Assembly: GCA_049609325.1 (NCBI GenBank)
Contig: JBMYYK010000015.1
Coordinates: forward strand, 1-49,043
Source: GCA-2733415 sp049609325
GTDB lineage: Bacteria; Bacteroidota; Bacteroidia; Flavobacteriales; Flavobacteriaceae
Reading direction: 5' to 3'
DNA: 49,043 nucleotides
In this document: positions 33,387 through 42,185 of the stretch, one piece after another
How positions within the stretch are numbered: the stretch's first letter is position 1
Layout: the number at the start of each line of letters is the position of its first letter
The notes under the pieces: generated by a model
What the model saw: the letters and a program-made list of their open reading frames with translations, nothing else
What the model was told of the DNA's origin: nothing
Database searches by the model: none
Program-made: the position numbers and the translations under genes

Positions 33387-34387
33387 TGTTGTGGAATTAT
33401 GAATATGTAAATCCGGAATTTTTTTGGTTGCTATTAGTATTACCAGTACTAATTGTGTGGTCGGTTTTTAAACGTAAACAACAAGTTGCTACATTGCAAA
33501 TTAGTAGCCTAAAAGGTTTTCAAGATACCTCGTTATTGCCAAAATTAAAACCGGTATTGTTGGCGCTTCGTTTGTTAGCAATCGCTGCCGTAATTATAGC
33601 CTTAGCAAGACCACGTACGGTAGACGTATCTTCAAAAACCAAAACTAATAAAGGAATAGATATTGTTATGGCAATAGATATTTCTGGAAGTATGTTGGCT
33701 AAAGATTTAAAACCAAATCGTTTAGAAGCTTTAAAGACGGTTGCGGGTAATTTTATAAAAGGTAGGCCAAATGATAGAATTGGCTTAGTACTTTATGCAG
33801 GAGAAAGTTATACAAAAACACCAATTACGAGTGATAAGAGTATTGTATTAGGGTCTTTAAGTGAAGTGAAATACGATAATAGAATTTCAGACGGAACAGC
33901 AATAGGGATGGGATTAGCCACTGCTGTAAACAGATTGAAAGACAGTAAGGCTAAAAGCAAAGTAATCATACTATTAACAGATGGTGTGAATAACTCTGGA
34001 ACTATAGATCCAAAAATTGCGAGCGAATTAGCTTTAAATTTTGGTATAAAAGTGTACACAATAGGTCTTGGAACAAACGGTACTGCACTGTCCCCAATAG
34101 GAATCAGACCTAATGGAAAGTTTGTTTTTGATAGAGTAAAAGTTGAAATTGATGAAGCGTTACTAAAAGAAATAGCCAAGAAAACCAGTGGAAAGTATTT
34201 TAGAGCAACAGACAATAAGAAGTTAAAAGAAATATATTCAGAAATAAACAAATTAGAAAAAACAGAAGTTGAAGAATTTAAGTTTTACAACTATGACGAA
34301 AAATTCAGAATTTTTGCGCTTTTTAGTGTCGTGTTATTTTTGATAGAATTAGTGTTGAGACACACAGTATTTAGAAGTTTTATATAA
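33386..34387 (+). CDS. batA: BatA, VWA-domain membrane protein
   Basis: This 333-residue inner-membrane protein has two N-terminal transmembrane helices (about 11-28 and 55-74) and a large VWA domain with MIDAS D98-ISGS in VMAIDISGSMLAKDLKPNRL. A last helix near the C-terminus (about 310-328) follows. VKTGTNG-like ILLTDGVNNSGTIDP supplies the second MIDAS loop. Bat proteins were named for aerotolerance in Bacteroides fragilis and form a membrane complex. The gene overlaps the preceding stop by one base and is followed directly by batB. Confidence 0.94.
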   Translation: MLWNYEYVNPEFFWLLLVLPVLIVWSVFKRKQQVATLQISSLKGFQDTSLLPKLKPVLLALRLLAIAAVIIALARPRTVDVSSKTKTNKGIDIVMAIDISGSMLAKDLKPNRLEALKTVAGNFIKGRPNDRIGLVLYAGESYTKTPITSDKSIVLGSLSEVKYDNRISDGTAIGMGLATAVNRLKDSKAKSKVIILLTDGVNNSGTIDPKIASELALNFGIKVYTIGLGTNGTALSPIGIRPNGKFVFDRVKVEIDEALLKEIAKKTSGKYFRATDNKKLKEIYSEINKLEKTEVEEFKFYNYDEKFRIFALFSVVLFLIELVLRHTVFRSFI

Positions 34388-35419
34388 ATGTTTGAGTTAG
34401 AGGAAAAAATATATTTCTACCTGTTAATAGCAATTCCAATACTATTGGTAGCATTTATAATGCTTTCATTTTGGAGAAAAAAGAAGCAAGACCAATTTGC
34501 TAATCATCAATTATTAAAACGGTTAACACCAGAAAAATCTAATTTTAAAAAGCCTTTTAAATTAGTGTTATGGTCGCTAATAATTGCGTGTTTTTCAATA
34601 GGATTAGTTAATCCGAAATTTGGCATAAAATTAGAAACTGTTAAGCGCGAAGGTGTTGATATTGTGTTTGCAGTTGATGTGTCAAAAAGTATGTTGGCAG
34701 AAGATATTGCGCCAAATAGAATTGATAAGTCAAAACAATTGGTAACTCAAATCATAAATAATTTAGCGAGTGATAGAATAGGAATTATCGCTTATGCCGG
34801 ACAAGCCTATCCGCAATTACCAATTACAACAGATTATGCATCGGCAAAAATGTTCTTACAGAATATGAATACAAATATGTTGTCATCACAAGGAACTGCA
34901 ATTTCTGATGCCATAGAAATGGCTACAACATATTTTAATGATGAAGAACAAACTAATAGAATTTTAGTTATCATTTCAGATGGAGAAGACCATAGTGAAA
35001 ATGCCATTTCAGCAGCAAGTTTGGCAGCTGAAAAGGGTATAAGAATTTTTACCATTGGTGTTGGGAAAGTTTCAGGAGGGCCAATTCCTTTAAAACGAAA
35101 TGGTATTATTGAAAGCTATAAAAAAGATAAAAACGGTGAAACAGTTATTACAAAACTGAATGAAGCTGTATTGTCTGAAGTTGCTACAACTGCAAATGGT
35201 TTCTATCTAAATGGGTCAAACACACAACAAGTGGTTGATCAGATTAAAGAAGAATTATTGGCAATGGATAAAAAAGAGTTTGAAACAAAACAATACACTG
35301 ATTTTGACCATCAATTTCAATGGTTTTTAGGATTCGGATTATTGTTGTTGTGTGTAGATGTATTGGTGTCAGAAAAGAAAACAAAATGGATTAAAAAATT
35401 AAATCTATTTAACGAATAA
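34388..35419 (+). CDS. batB: BatB, VWA-domain membrane protein
   Basis: This 343-residue paralogue of BatA has the same layout: helices near 8-28 and 58-74, VWA with MIDAS D97-VSKS in FAVDVSKSMLAEDIAPNRI, and a C-terminal helix at about 312-330. VIISDGEDHSENA is the second metal loop. BatB members typically have SKS in place of BatA's SGS. It begins immediately after the batA stop (no gap) and is followed after 4 bp by batC, so the products are made in step. Confidence 0.94.
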   Translation: MFELEEKIYFYLLIAIPILLVAFIMLSFWRKKKQDQFANHQLLKRLTPEKSNFKKPFKLVLWSLIIACFSIGLVNPKFGIKLETVKREGVDIVFAVDVSKSMLAEDIAPNRIDKSKQLVTQIINNLASDRIGIIAYAGQAYPQLPITTDYASAKMFLQNMNTNMLSSQGTAISDAIEMATTYFNDEEQTNRILVIISDGEDHSENAISAASLAAEKGIRIFTIGVGKVSGGPIPLKRNGIIESYKKDKNGETVITKLNEAVLSEVATTANGFYLNGSNTQQVVDQIKEELLAMDKKEFETKQYTDFDHQFQWFLGFGLLLLCVDVLVSEKKTKWIKKLNLFNE

Positions 35420-35423
35420 CCAA

Positions 35424-36284
35424 ATGAAAGCAATTTTAATATATAGTTTGTTGTTAGTGAGTGTGCTTTCTTTCGCACAAGAAAAAGAGCCGCCACAAGA
35501 TGTGCAATACATTTATAAGGGCAACCAACAATTACACGAAGATAATTTTGTTGATGCTGAAGCCGAGTACAGAAATGCGATTTCTGAAAACCCTGTTAAT
35601 GCGGTGTCTAAATTTAATTTGGGTAATGCCTATTTTAAAAACAAAAAAACAGATGAAGCGTTAATGCGCTATCATGAGGCGCAAAAAGTTGCAGAAACTA
35701 AGGCCGATAAACATAAAGCATTTCATAATATTGGTAATAGTTTTATGCAAAAAAAAGACTATGCTAGGGCAATAGAGGCCTATAAAAATGCCTTGCGTAA
35801 CAATCCTAAAGATGACGAATCGCGTTATAATTTAGCCTTTGCTAAAGAGAAAAAGAAAGAGCAAGATAAGGAAGACGACAAGAATAAGGACAACAATAAA
35901 GATCAGCAAAACCAAAAAGATAACAAGGATAAAAAAGATAATAAAGACGACAAGAATAAAAACGATAAAGATTCTGATAAAAAAGAAGATGAAGGGAAGG
36001 AAGATGATAAGAAGAATTCAGATAATCAAGACGATAAAGAGAAGGATAAAAAGCAGGACGATAACGGAAAAGAAGACGATAAGAAAGATAAACAGGATGA
36101 TAAGCAACAGGATAAATCTGATCAGAAAAAGCAAGACAAACCTAAGCAGCAGCCGGGACAATTATCACCACAACAAGTTCAGAGCTTGTTAGATGCAATG
36201 AATAACCAAGAAAAGAAATTACAGGAAAAAATGAATGCTAAAAAAGCGAAAGGTGTTCCTGTAAAAAATGAAAAGGATTGGTAA
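35424..36284 (+). CDS. batC: BatC, TPR protein with long charged tail
   Basis: This 286-residue protein has a signal peptide (MKAILIYSLLLVSVLSFAQE) and three TPR units between about 25 and 140 (AVSKFNLGNAYFKNKKTDEA, KAFHNIGNSFMQKKDYARAI, EAYKNALRNNPKDDESRYNL). It then has about 110 residues composed almost only of Lys, Asp, Glu, Gln and Asn (about 143-255). A Pro/Gln-rich end (GQLSPQQVQSLLDAMNNQEK) follows, which is the conserved BatC C-terminus. The charged part is a disordered tail. The gene lies in the middle of the Bat operon and overlaps the extended start of batD. The A/G-rich DNA here also makes a spurious Lys/Arg/Ile frame. Confidence 0.9.
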   Translation: MKAILIYSLLLVSVLSFAQEKEPPQDVQYIYKGNQQLHEDNFVDAEAEYRNAISENPVNAVSKFNLGNAYFKNKKTDEALMRYHEAQKVAETKADKHKAFHNIGNSFMQKKDYARAIEAYKNALRNNPKDDESRYNLAFAKEKKKEQDKEDDKNKDNNKDQQNQKDNKDKKDNKDDKNKNDKDSDKKEDEGKEDDKKNSDNQDDKEKDKKQDDNGKEDDKKDKQDDKQQDKSDQKKQDKPKQQPGQLSPQQVQSLLDAMNNQEKKLQEKMNAKKAKGVPVKNEKDW

Positions 36285-36288
36285 AAAG

Positions 36289-38067
36289 ATGATATTACAG
36301 ATGAAATTGAAAGCACACATAGTATTTATCATACTATTTATAACACAATTTGTTAGCGCTCAAGTTGAGTTTACCGCTCAAGTAAGCAAACAAAAGCTAG
36401 GTATAAATGAGCGATTACGTATTGATTTTGAAATGAATAGTGAAGGCGATAATTTTACGCCACCTGCATTTTCTGGGTTTACAGTTGTAGGAGGGCCTAG
36501 TCAGTCTGTAAGTCACTCATGGGTTAATGGTAAACGGTCGTTCTCAAAGAAATACAGTTACATTTTATCTCCAAACAAACGCGGAAAATTTACAATCAAA
36601 CAAGCAGCTATTGAAATTGGAGGTAAAACGTATAAAACTATACCGGTAAACATAGAAGTTACTGCAGCGGTTGATAAACCTAAAAACAGTAACGACCCAA
36701 GTTATATTGCTAGTGAGAGTATTCATTTAGTGGCAGAGTTGTCAAATAGCACGCCTTATTTAAATGAAGCTGTTTCAGTAAAGTATAAGCTATATGTGAG
36801 TCCTCAGGTTAATGTTAGTAATTTTGATTTTGTTGACAATCCTAAATATGCCGATTTCTGGAGTCAGAATATTGATACAAAGCAATTCAAGTTCACAACA
36901 AGCACATATAAAGGAAAGCAATACCGATCTGTAGTGTTGCGTAAATCTGTGATGTATCCACAGAAAACAGGAAAATTAACTATTGAGCCCTTAACAATTG
37001 ATGTAGTGGTAGATGTACCAACAAATAGAAGAGATTTCTTTGGGGGTCGTGTATATCAATCGGTACGTCATAAAGTAGCCGCAGGAAGTAGAACAATTAA
37101 TGTTAAACCATTCCCAGAGACTGGAAAACCTGCTAGTTTTACAGGTGCCGTAGGTGATTTTGATTTTGATGTTACTACAACTAAAGCGGCATTAAAATCA
37201 GGCGAGTCATTACAGGCTATTGTAAAAGTTAGCGGAAAAGGAAATCTTAAATTATTTGATTTGCCAAAATTGGTGGTACCAAGTTCTTTAGAGGTTTATG
37301 AACCAGAACACAAAGAAAATGTTAAAACTAATCTATTGGGGATGTCAGGAATGATTAGTGATGTGTATACAATTGTACCACAGTATAAAGGTAATTACCC
37401 TGTTTCAAAACTAGAGTTTAGTTATTTCAATCCGAAAACAGAACAGTATCATACTGTAAGTTCTTTAGAGCATATTGTTGAAGTGTTAACCGGACCAACA
37501 AATTCTGAGGCAGTAGCAACTACGACAAATCCAATAATCAAAAAGCAGAATGTTGTAGGTAAGAACAATCAGTTTGCGTCATTTCATACCACCACATCAT
37601 TTTCACCTATAGACACAAAACATTTTTTCAAATCTAACTTGTTTTGGTGTCTATTACTGTTACCATTATTAATTATTCCAGTTGTATTAGTAGTGGTTAA
37701 AAAGAAAGCATTAATAGCAAATGATGTTGAAGGTGGTAAAATTAGAAAAGCTGATAAGTTGGCTAAAAAATATTTATCAGAAGCTAAGAAACACCTTAAC
37801 AACAAAGACTTATTTTATGAGTCGTTACACAAATCATTACATAATTATTTAAAAGCTAAGCTACAAGTAGAAACCACCGAGTTTAGTAAAGATAAAATTA
37901 CAGCAGTTTTTCAAGAGAATAATATTGCAAATGACACTACACAACAATTTATAAACCTAATTAAAGCATGTAATTTAGCTCGATTTACACCAATGAGTAG
38001 TGATGCCATGCGGCAAGATTACAATAGTGCAGTGCAAGTAATTTCTGCTATAGATAAAACAATTTAA
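36289..38067 (+). CDS. batD: BatD, membrane-anchored extracytoplasmic protein
   Basis: This is BatD, about 592 residues. The frame opens at 36268 inside batC; the ATG at 36289, 4 bp after the batC stop, or the one at 36301 (MKLKAHIVFIILFITQFVSA) is more likely. A signal peptide is followed by beta-rich domains (QVEFTAQVSKQKLGINERLR, GPSQSVSHSWVNGKRSFSKK, YSYILSPNKRGKFTI), the BatD 'oxygen tolerance' repeats. A transmembrane helix at about 450-470 (LFWCLLLLPLLIIPVVLVV) and a helical cytosolic tail (EAKKHLNNKDLFYESLHKSL, HNYLKAKLQVETTEF) end the protein. It is the largest Bat component and probably presents the complex in the periplasm. Confidence 0.93.
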   Translation: MILQMKLKAHIVFIILFITQFVSAQVEFTAQVSKQKLGINERLRIDFEMNSEGDNFTPPAFSGFTVVGGPSQSVSHSWVNGKRSFSKKYSYILSPNKRGKFTIKQAAIEIGGKTYKTIPVNIEVTAAVDKPKNSNDPSYIASESIHLVAELSNSTPYLNEAVSVKYKLYVSPQVNVSNFDFVDNPKYADFWSQNIDTKQFKFTTSTYKGKQYRSVVLRKSVMYPQKTGKLTIEPLTIDVVVDVPTNRRDFFGGRVYQSVRHKVAAGSRTINVKPFPETGKPASFTGAVGDFDFDVTTTKAALKSGESLQAIVKVSGKGNLKLFDLPKLVVPSSLEVYEPEHKENVKTNLLGMSGMISDVYTIVPQYKGNYPVSKLEFSYFNPKTEQYHTVSSLEHIVEVLTGPTNSEAVATTTNPIIKKQNVVGKNNQFASFHTTTSFSPIDTKHFFKSNLFWCLLLLPLLIIPVVLVVVKKKALIANDVEGGKIRKADKLAKKYLSEAKKHLNNKDLFYESLHKSLHNYLKAKLQVETTEFSKDKITAVFQENNIANDTTQQFINLIKACNLARFTPMSSDAMRQDYNSAVQVISAIDKTI

Positions 38068-38092
38068 TTGTGTGAATGAAACTATTAAATCC

Positions 38093-38839
38093 ATGAAACA
38101 TATAATTTACATCTTATTAGCAGTAACACAAATTGTATTTTCTCAAAATGAGCAATTATTTGAGAAAGCAAACAGTTTGTATAATAATGAGCAATATAAT
38201 GATGCGATTTTGGTATACGATCAAATTTTAAATACCAAACAGCACTCTGTTGACGTATATTTTAATAAAGCCAATGCACATTATAAATTAAATCAAATTG
38301 CAGAAAGTATTTATAATTATGAAAAAGCCTTGCAATTAGATTCTTCAAATGAAGATGTATTAACCAATTTAGCTTTCGCAAATAATATGCGTATTGATGA
38401 AATAGACGTGATTCCTACTAGTGGATTTTCAAAGTTGTTTTCTGCATTTGTAAATATGATGTCTTTTGATACTTGGGCAATTCTAGCAATTGTTTTTATG
38501 CTGTTATTTGTAGGATGTTTTGTACTGTATAGCCTATCAAAGTACACGTCAAAAAAGCGCATCTATTTCGTTACGGCATTAGCAGGTTTACTGCTATCTG
38601 TGTTATCTGTTGCCTTTGCATACCAACAAGAGTCTTATGTGAAAACAACTCAATATGCAATTGTGTTTTCTAAAGAGTCTAAAGTAAAAACTGATCCTAA
38701 ACTTAGCAGTGAAGACGCATTTACGTTACATGAAGGTACAAAGGTTAAAGTTTTGGAAGTGTTTGATGGTTGGGTGAAAATTAAACTGACTAACGGTTCA
38801 ACAGGCTGGCTGGTTCAAACAGATATTAAAAACTTGTAA
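38093..38839 (+). CDS. batE: BatE, TPR and SH3-domain membrane protein
   Basis: This 248-residue protein has a signal peptide (MKHIIYILLAVTQIVFSQNE) and TPR repeats (about 20-100, NSLYNNEQYNDAILVYDQIL, NKANAHYKLNQIAESIYNYE). Two transmembrane helices follow (about 128-147 and 157-180), then a C-terminal bacterial SH3 domain (KVKVLEVFDGWVKIKLTNGS, TGWLV). The frame can be opened with a GTG at 38072, but the ATG at 38093 fits the signal peptide. It is the last of the Bat genes; no terminator is visible after it, so the head GIN gene 61 bp downstream may be read through. Confidence 0.91.
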   Translation: MKHIIYILLAVTQIVFSQNEQLFEKANSLYNNEQYNDAILVYDQILNTKQHSVDVYFNKANAHYKLNQIAESIYNYEKALQLDSSNEDVLTNLAFANNMRIDEIDVIPTSGFSKLFSAFVNMMSFDTWAILAIVFMLLFVGCFVLYSLSKYTSKKRIYFVTALAGLLLSVLSVAFAYQQESYVKTTQYAIVFSKESKVKTDPKLSSEDAFTLHEGTKVKVLEVFDGWVKIKLTNGSTGWLVQTDIKNL

Positions 38840-38900
38840 TTAGGCACACTATTTGAGGTAGGGAATTGAAAAAAACATTAAAATATAAAAAACAACAGAT

Positions 38901-39572
38901 ATGAAAACGATAACTACTTTAGTTTTGGGATTATTTTCAATAGTAACATTCTCACAAAACATTGAAAAACACACGGCAGATTTTTCAGATTTAAAAACAT
39001 TTGATGGCATATCTGTAAAGTTGATACAATCGGATGAAAATAAAGCCGTCATATCGGGTAAATATGCTGATGATGTGATGTTGGTGAATAAAAATGGGCT
39101 ATTAAAAATTAGATTAAGGACTCAAAGGTCATTTAACGGATACGACACCTATGTAACGTTGTATTACAAAACACTACATCTAATTGATGCTAATGAAGGG
39201 TCTTATATATCTTCTGATGAACAAATAAACGCAGTTGATGTAGAAGTGAAAGCACAAGAAGGGTCTGAAATTGAATTGAATATTGCGGCAAAAAGGTTAA
39301 ATGTAAGATCGGTTTCTGGAAGTGAAGTTACAATAAATGGTGTTGTAGATCATCAAGATGTGGTGGTTAACTCAGGAGGGAAATATAATGCTAAAGGTTG
39401 TAAAACACTACAAGCAGAAGTTAATGTAAGTGCTGGAGGTTCAGCAAAAGTATACGCGACTGATGTGGCAAAAGCAACAGTTAAAGCAGGAGGGAATATA
39501 AGAATTTATGGTAATCCTAAAATTGCAGATACTAAAGAAGTATTAGGAGGTAATATTACAGTGGTAAAGTAA
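38901..39572 (+). CDS. Head GIN domain protein (DUF2807, adhesin-like)
   Basis: This 223-residue secreted protein has a signal peptide (MKTITTLVLGLFSIVTFSQN) and a DUF2807 'putative auto-transporter adhesin head GIN' domain. This is a right-handed beta solenoid with repeats of the kind VSGSEVTINGVVDHQDVVVN and SAGGSAKVYATDVAKATVKA. Ends of strands are Gly/Ser/Asn rich. Members are found in periplasm or on the surface of many Bacteroidota; none has a settled function. It lies 61 bp after batE and its stop codon abuts the stop codon of cvpA on the other strand. Confidence 0.9.
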   Translation: MKTITTLVLGLFSIVTFSQNIEKHTADFSDLKTFDGISVKLIQSDENKAVISGKYADDVMLVNKNGLLKIRLRTQRSFNGYDTYVTLYYKTLHLIDANEGSYISSDEQINAVDVEVKAQEGSEIELNIAAKRLNVRSVSGSEVTINGVVDHQDVVVNSGGKYNAKGCKTLQAEVNVSAGGSAKVYATDVAKATVKAGGNIRIYGNPKIADTKEVLGGNITVVK

Positions 39573-40088
39573 TTACGCCCCCATTAAGTCTTCTCTTAAC
39601 TCTTCTTCTTGTTTGATGATGTTAGGGAAAATCATTGAGGCTAGCCCTTTTACAGGCTTGTATAAAATAGATTGATTTAATTTGTCATCACTCATAAATT
39701 CAATAGTTTTATTGGTGTGAGAAAACACAATAAGTACAACACTTAAAATAAATCCAATTTTTAACACTCCAAAAGCCGCGCCTAATAGTTTATTCAAAAT
39801 TCCTAAAGCTGCAAAATCTGCCAATTTAGTAAAGGCTTTTCCAGCTAAGGAAACGAGTAAAACTATGGCAAAAAATGTAATTGCAAAAGCCATGACGTTT
39901 ACATATTTTTCGTCCCAATTTACCGTATCACCTAATTTATCTGAAACATAATGAGAAAAGTGTATGGCGCCATACACACCTGCAACCAGTGCTACTAAAG
40001 AAGCTACTTCAACAAAAAGCCCTTTCATAAATCCGCGAATTAACCCAAAAATTAGTAAGGCACCTAAAACGATATCTATTATACTCAT
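39573..40088 (-). CDS. CvpA family membrane protein
   Basis: This 171-residue inner-membrane protein has four hydrophobic segments in a CvpA layout: MSIIDIVLGALLIFGLIRGF, MKGLFVEVASLVALVAGVYG, then helices near 65-84 and 100-125 (LGAAFGVLKIGFILSVVLIV). CvpA was named from colicin V production in E. coli and is now considered a general envelope protein of uncertain role. The gene stands alone, with a -7 box and a 10-bp inverted repeat upstream. Confidence 0.9.
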   Translation of the reverse strand: MSIIDIVLGALLIFGLIRGFMKGLFVEVASLVALVAGVYGAIHFSHYVSDKLGDTVNWDEKYVNVMAFAITFFAIVLLVSLAGKAFTKLADFAALGILNKLLGAAFGVLKIGFILSVVLIVFSHTNKTIEFMSDDKLNQSILYKPVKGLASMIFPNIIKQEEELREDLMGA

Positions 40089-40098
40089 AGTAATGAAA

Positions 40099-40135
40099 AC
40101 TTATAAAAACAAATATACAGTTTTATAAGTATCAA
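40099..40135 (-). promoter_or_regulatory. cvpA promoter enclosed in a 10-bp inverted repeat
   Basis: On the minus strand TATATTTG (40110-40117) lies 15 bases downstream of a TTG (40133-40135). The exact inverted repeat ACTTATAAAA (40099-40108) / TTTTATAAGT (40121-40130) encloses the -7 box. Both arms are AT-rich, so chance cannot be excluded. Confidence 0.5.
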
Positions 40136-40173
40136 ATCTTGTGAGCTATAAGAAAAATTCATTGTTATAAGCA

Positions 40174-40203
40174 TTGCCAACAGTAGCAATTAAAGTATCT
40201 TTG
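40174..40203 (+). promoter_or_regulatory. Promoter of hemE
   Basis: TTG (40174-40176), a 19-base spacer and TATCTTTG (40196-40203) match the flavobacterial consensus; the start codon is 38 bases later. It probably drives hemE, hemF and hemB together. Confidence 0.7.
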
Positions 40204-40241
40204 TAGGCATAATTTCTTGTTAATTAAAAGACCATTACATT

Positions 40242-41267
40242 ATGATAAAAAACGATTTATTTTTAAGAGCATTAAAAGGAGAAACAGTAGATAGACCACC
40301 GGTTTGGATGATGAGACAAGCAGGTAGATATTTACCAGAATTTATTGCAATACGTGAAAAATATGATTTTTTTACCAGATGTCGTCAGCCAGAATTAGCA
40401 TCAGAAATAACAGTACAACCAATACGTCGTTATGGGATGGATGCTGCTATTTTATTTTCAGATATTTTAGTCATCCCTCAAGCGATGAATATTGATGTGG
40501 AAATGAAACCGAATTTTGGGCCATATTTACCAAATCCGGTACGTGATCAAAAAGCAGTGGATAATGTAATTATACCAGACGTTAATGATGCATTAGGCTA
40601 TGTAATGGAAGGGATTAAAGCTACTAAAGAAAAATTAAATAATGAAATTCCATTAATCGGTTTTGCGGGGTCTCCATGGACAATTTTATGCTATTGTGTA
40701 CAAGGTCAGGGATCTAAGAATTTTGATAAAGCTAAAGAATTTTGTTTCACTAATCCAGTAGCAGCACATCAATTATTGCAAAAAATTACTGACACCACCA
40801 TAGCCTATTTAAAAGCAAAAGTAGCAGCAGGAGTTAACGCAGTACAAGTGTTTGATTCGTGGGGAGGTATGCTATCTCCTACAGATTATCAAGAGTTTTC
40901 TTGGCAATATATCAATCAAATCATCGAAGCGTTAAAAGACGATGCTCCTGTAATTGCATTTGGTAAAGGTTGTTGGTTCGCATTAGGAGAAATGGCAAAA
41001 TCTAACGCCTCAGCTTTAGGAGTAGATTGGACCTGCTCTGCTCGTAACGCACGTTATTTGACTGGAGGAAATATCACCTTACAAGGTAATTTTGATCCAT
41101 CTCGTTTATTATCACCACCAGCAGAAATAAAAAAGATGGTCACACAAATGATTAATGAGTTCGGAAAAGACAAGTATATTGTAAATCTTGGTCATGGTAT
41201 TTTACCAAATATTCCGTTAGATAACGCTAAAGCATTTATTGATGCTGTAAAAGAATATAAAGCATAA
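40242..41267 (+). CDS. hemE: Uroporphyrinogen decarboxylase
   Basis: This cytosolic enzyme removes four carboxyl groups from uroporphyrinogen III to give coproporphyrinogen III. It has 341 residues, a normal length. PPVWMMRQAGRYLPEF carries the substrate-binding arginines. AILFSDILVIP contains the catalytic aspartate, and GFAGSPWTILCY and QVFDSWGGML complete the pocket. The closing motif VNLGHGILPNIP is characteristic. It is the first gene of hemE-hemF-hemB, with hemF 14 bp downstream and a good promoter upstream. Confidence 0.97.
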   Translation: MIKNDLFLRALKGETVDRPPVWMMRQAGRYLPEFIAIREKYDFFTRCRQPELASEITVQPIRRYGMDAAILFSDILVIPQAMNIDVEMKPNFGPYLPNPVRDQKAVDNVIIPDVNDALGYVMEGIKATKEKLNNEIPLIGFAGSPWTILCYCVQGQGSKNFDKAKEFCFTNPVAAHQLLQKITDTTIAYLKAKVAAGVNAVQVFDSWGGMLSPTDYQEFSWQYINQIIEALKDDAPVIAFGKGCWFALGEMAKSNASALGVDWTCSARNARYLTGGNITLQGNFDPSRLLSPPAEIKKMVTQMINEFGKDKYIVNLGHGILPNIPLDNAKAFIDAVKEYKA

Positions 41268-41281
41268 GTCTTTTAAAAATA

Positions 41282-42184
41282 ATGAAAGAACAGTTTCAAG
41301 CCTATATACAACAGTTACAAGACGCCATTTGCGCCAAATTAGAAGCTGTTGATGGTAAAGCAAAGTTTAAAGAAGATTTATGGGACAGACCCGAAGGTGG
41401 AGGAGGAAGAACTCGTGTGATTGAAAACGGTGATGTGTTTGAAAAAGGAGGGGTAAACATCTCTTCAGTATTTGGAAAGCTACCTGAGCAGTTGCAAAAA
41501 ACATTAAACGTTTCTCAAGGTGATTTTTTCGCATGTGGGTTGAGTTTAGTGATTCACCCTAAAAATCCAATGGTGCCAACCGTACATGCCAATTGGCGTT
41601 ATTTTGAAATGTATGACGAGCAAGGTAATATTGTAACTCAATGGTTTGGTGGTGGACAAGATTTAACACCGTATTATTTATTTGATGACGATGCTATTCA
41701 TTTTCATCAAGTGTGTAAAGATGCTTGTGACAAGCATGACACGTCTTTGTATCCAGAATATAAAAAACGTTGTGATGACTATTTTTATAACGCCCACCGA
41801 AAAGAAGGTAGAGGTATAGGCGGATTGTTTTTTGATTATCTGAAAGAAACAGATGATATTAGTTTACAGGATCGCTATGATTTTGTAACTGAAATAGGAA
41901 ACAGTTTCTTGAATAGTTATGTGCCTATTGTAGAAAAAAGAAAAGAATTGAATTATACACCAGCGCAGAGAGATTGGCAAGAAGTAAGAAGAGGACGTTA
42001 TGTAGAATTCAATTTAGTACATGATAGAGGAACGTTATTTGGCTTAAAAACAAATGGTAGGATTGAAAGTATATTAATGAGCTTGCCACCAAAAGTACAA
42101 TGGCATTACAATCATTTGCCAGAACAAGGAAGTGAAGAAGAACGATTAATTAACGTATTACAACAACCAAAAAACTGGGTTTAA
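41282..42184 (+). CDS. hemF: Oxygen-dependent coproporphyrinogen III oxidase
   Basis: This 300-residue enzyme converts coproporphyrinogen III to protoporphyrinogen IX using O2, the step after HemE. VPTVHANWRYFE, VTQWFGGGQDLTPYYLFDDD, GRGIGGLFFDYL and RRGRYVEFNLVHDRGTLFGL are family signatures; the His, Asp and Arg in them line the active site. Having this oxygen-requiring form implies growth with oxygen; no HemN is in the window. It follows hemE by 14 bp and ends one base before the hemB start codon. Confidence 0.97.
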   Translation: MKEQFQAYIQQLQDAICAKLEAVDGKAKFKEDLWDRPEGGGGRTRVIENGDVFEKGGVNISSVFGKLPEQLQKTLNVSQGDFFACGLSLVIHPKNPMVPTVHANWRYFEMYDEQGNIVTQWFGGGQDLTPYYLFDDDAIHFHQVCKDACDKHDTSLYPEYKKRCDDYFYNAHRKEGRGIGGLFFDYLKETDDISLQDRYDFVTEIGNSFLNSYVPIVEKRKELNYTPAQRDWQEVRRGRYVEFNLVHDRGTLFGLKTNGRIESILMSLPPKVQWHYNHLPEQGSEEERLINVLQQPKNWV

Positions 42185-42185
42185 C

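Noticed and set aside
33808..34251. 147-codon open frame on the minus strand opposite batA
   Set aside because: It is the antisense shadow of the VWA domain of batA; no start context and no family pattern.
35850..36130. Possible CRISPR-like or tandem repeat array in the A/G-rich stretch
   Set aside because: There are no constant repeat units or unique spacers; the periodicity follows codons for Lys and Asp in batC.
35839..36192. Open frame of 117 codons rich in Lys, Arg and Ile overlapping batC
   Set aside because: It is the shifted reading of the A/G-rich low-complexity part of batC, with no start signal, domain or fitting composition.
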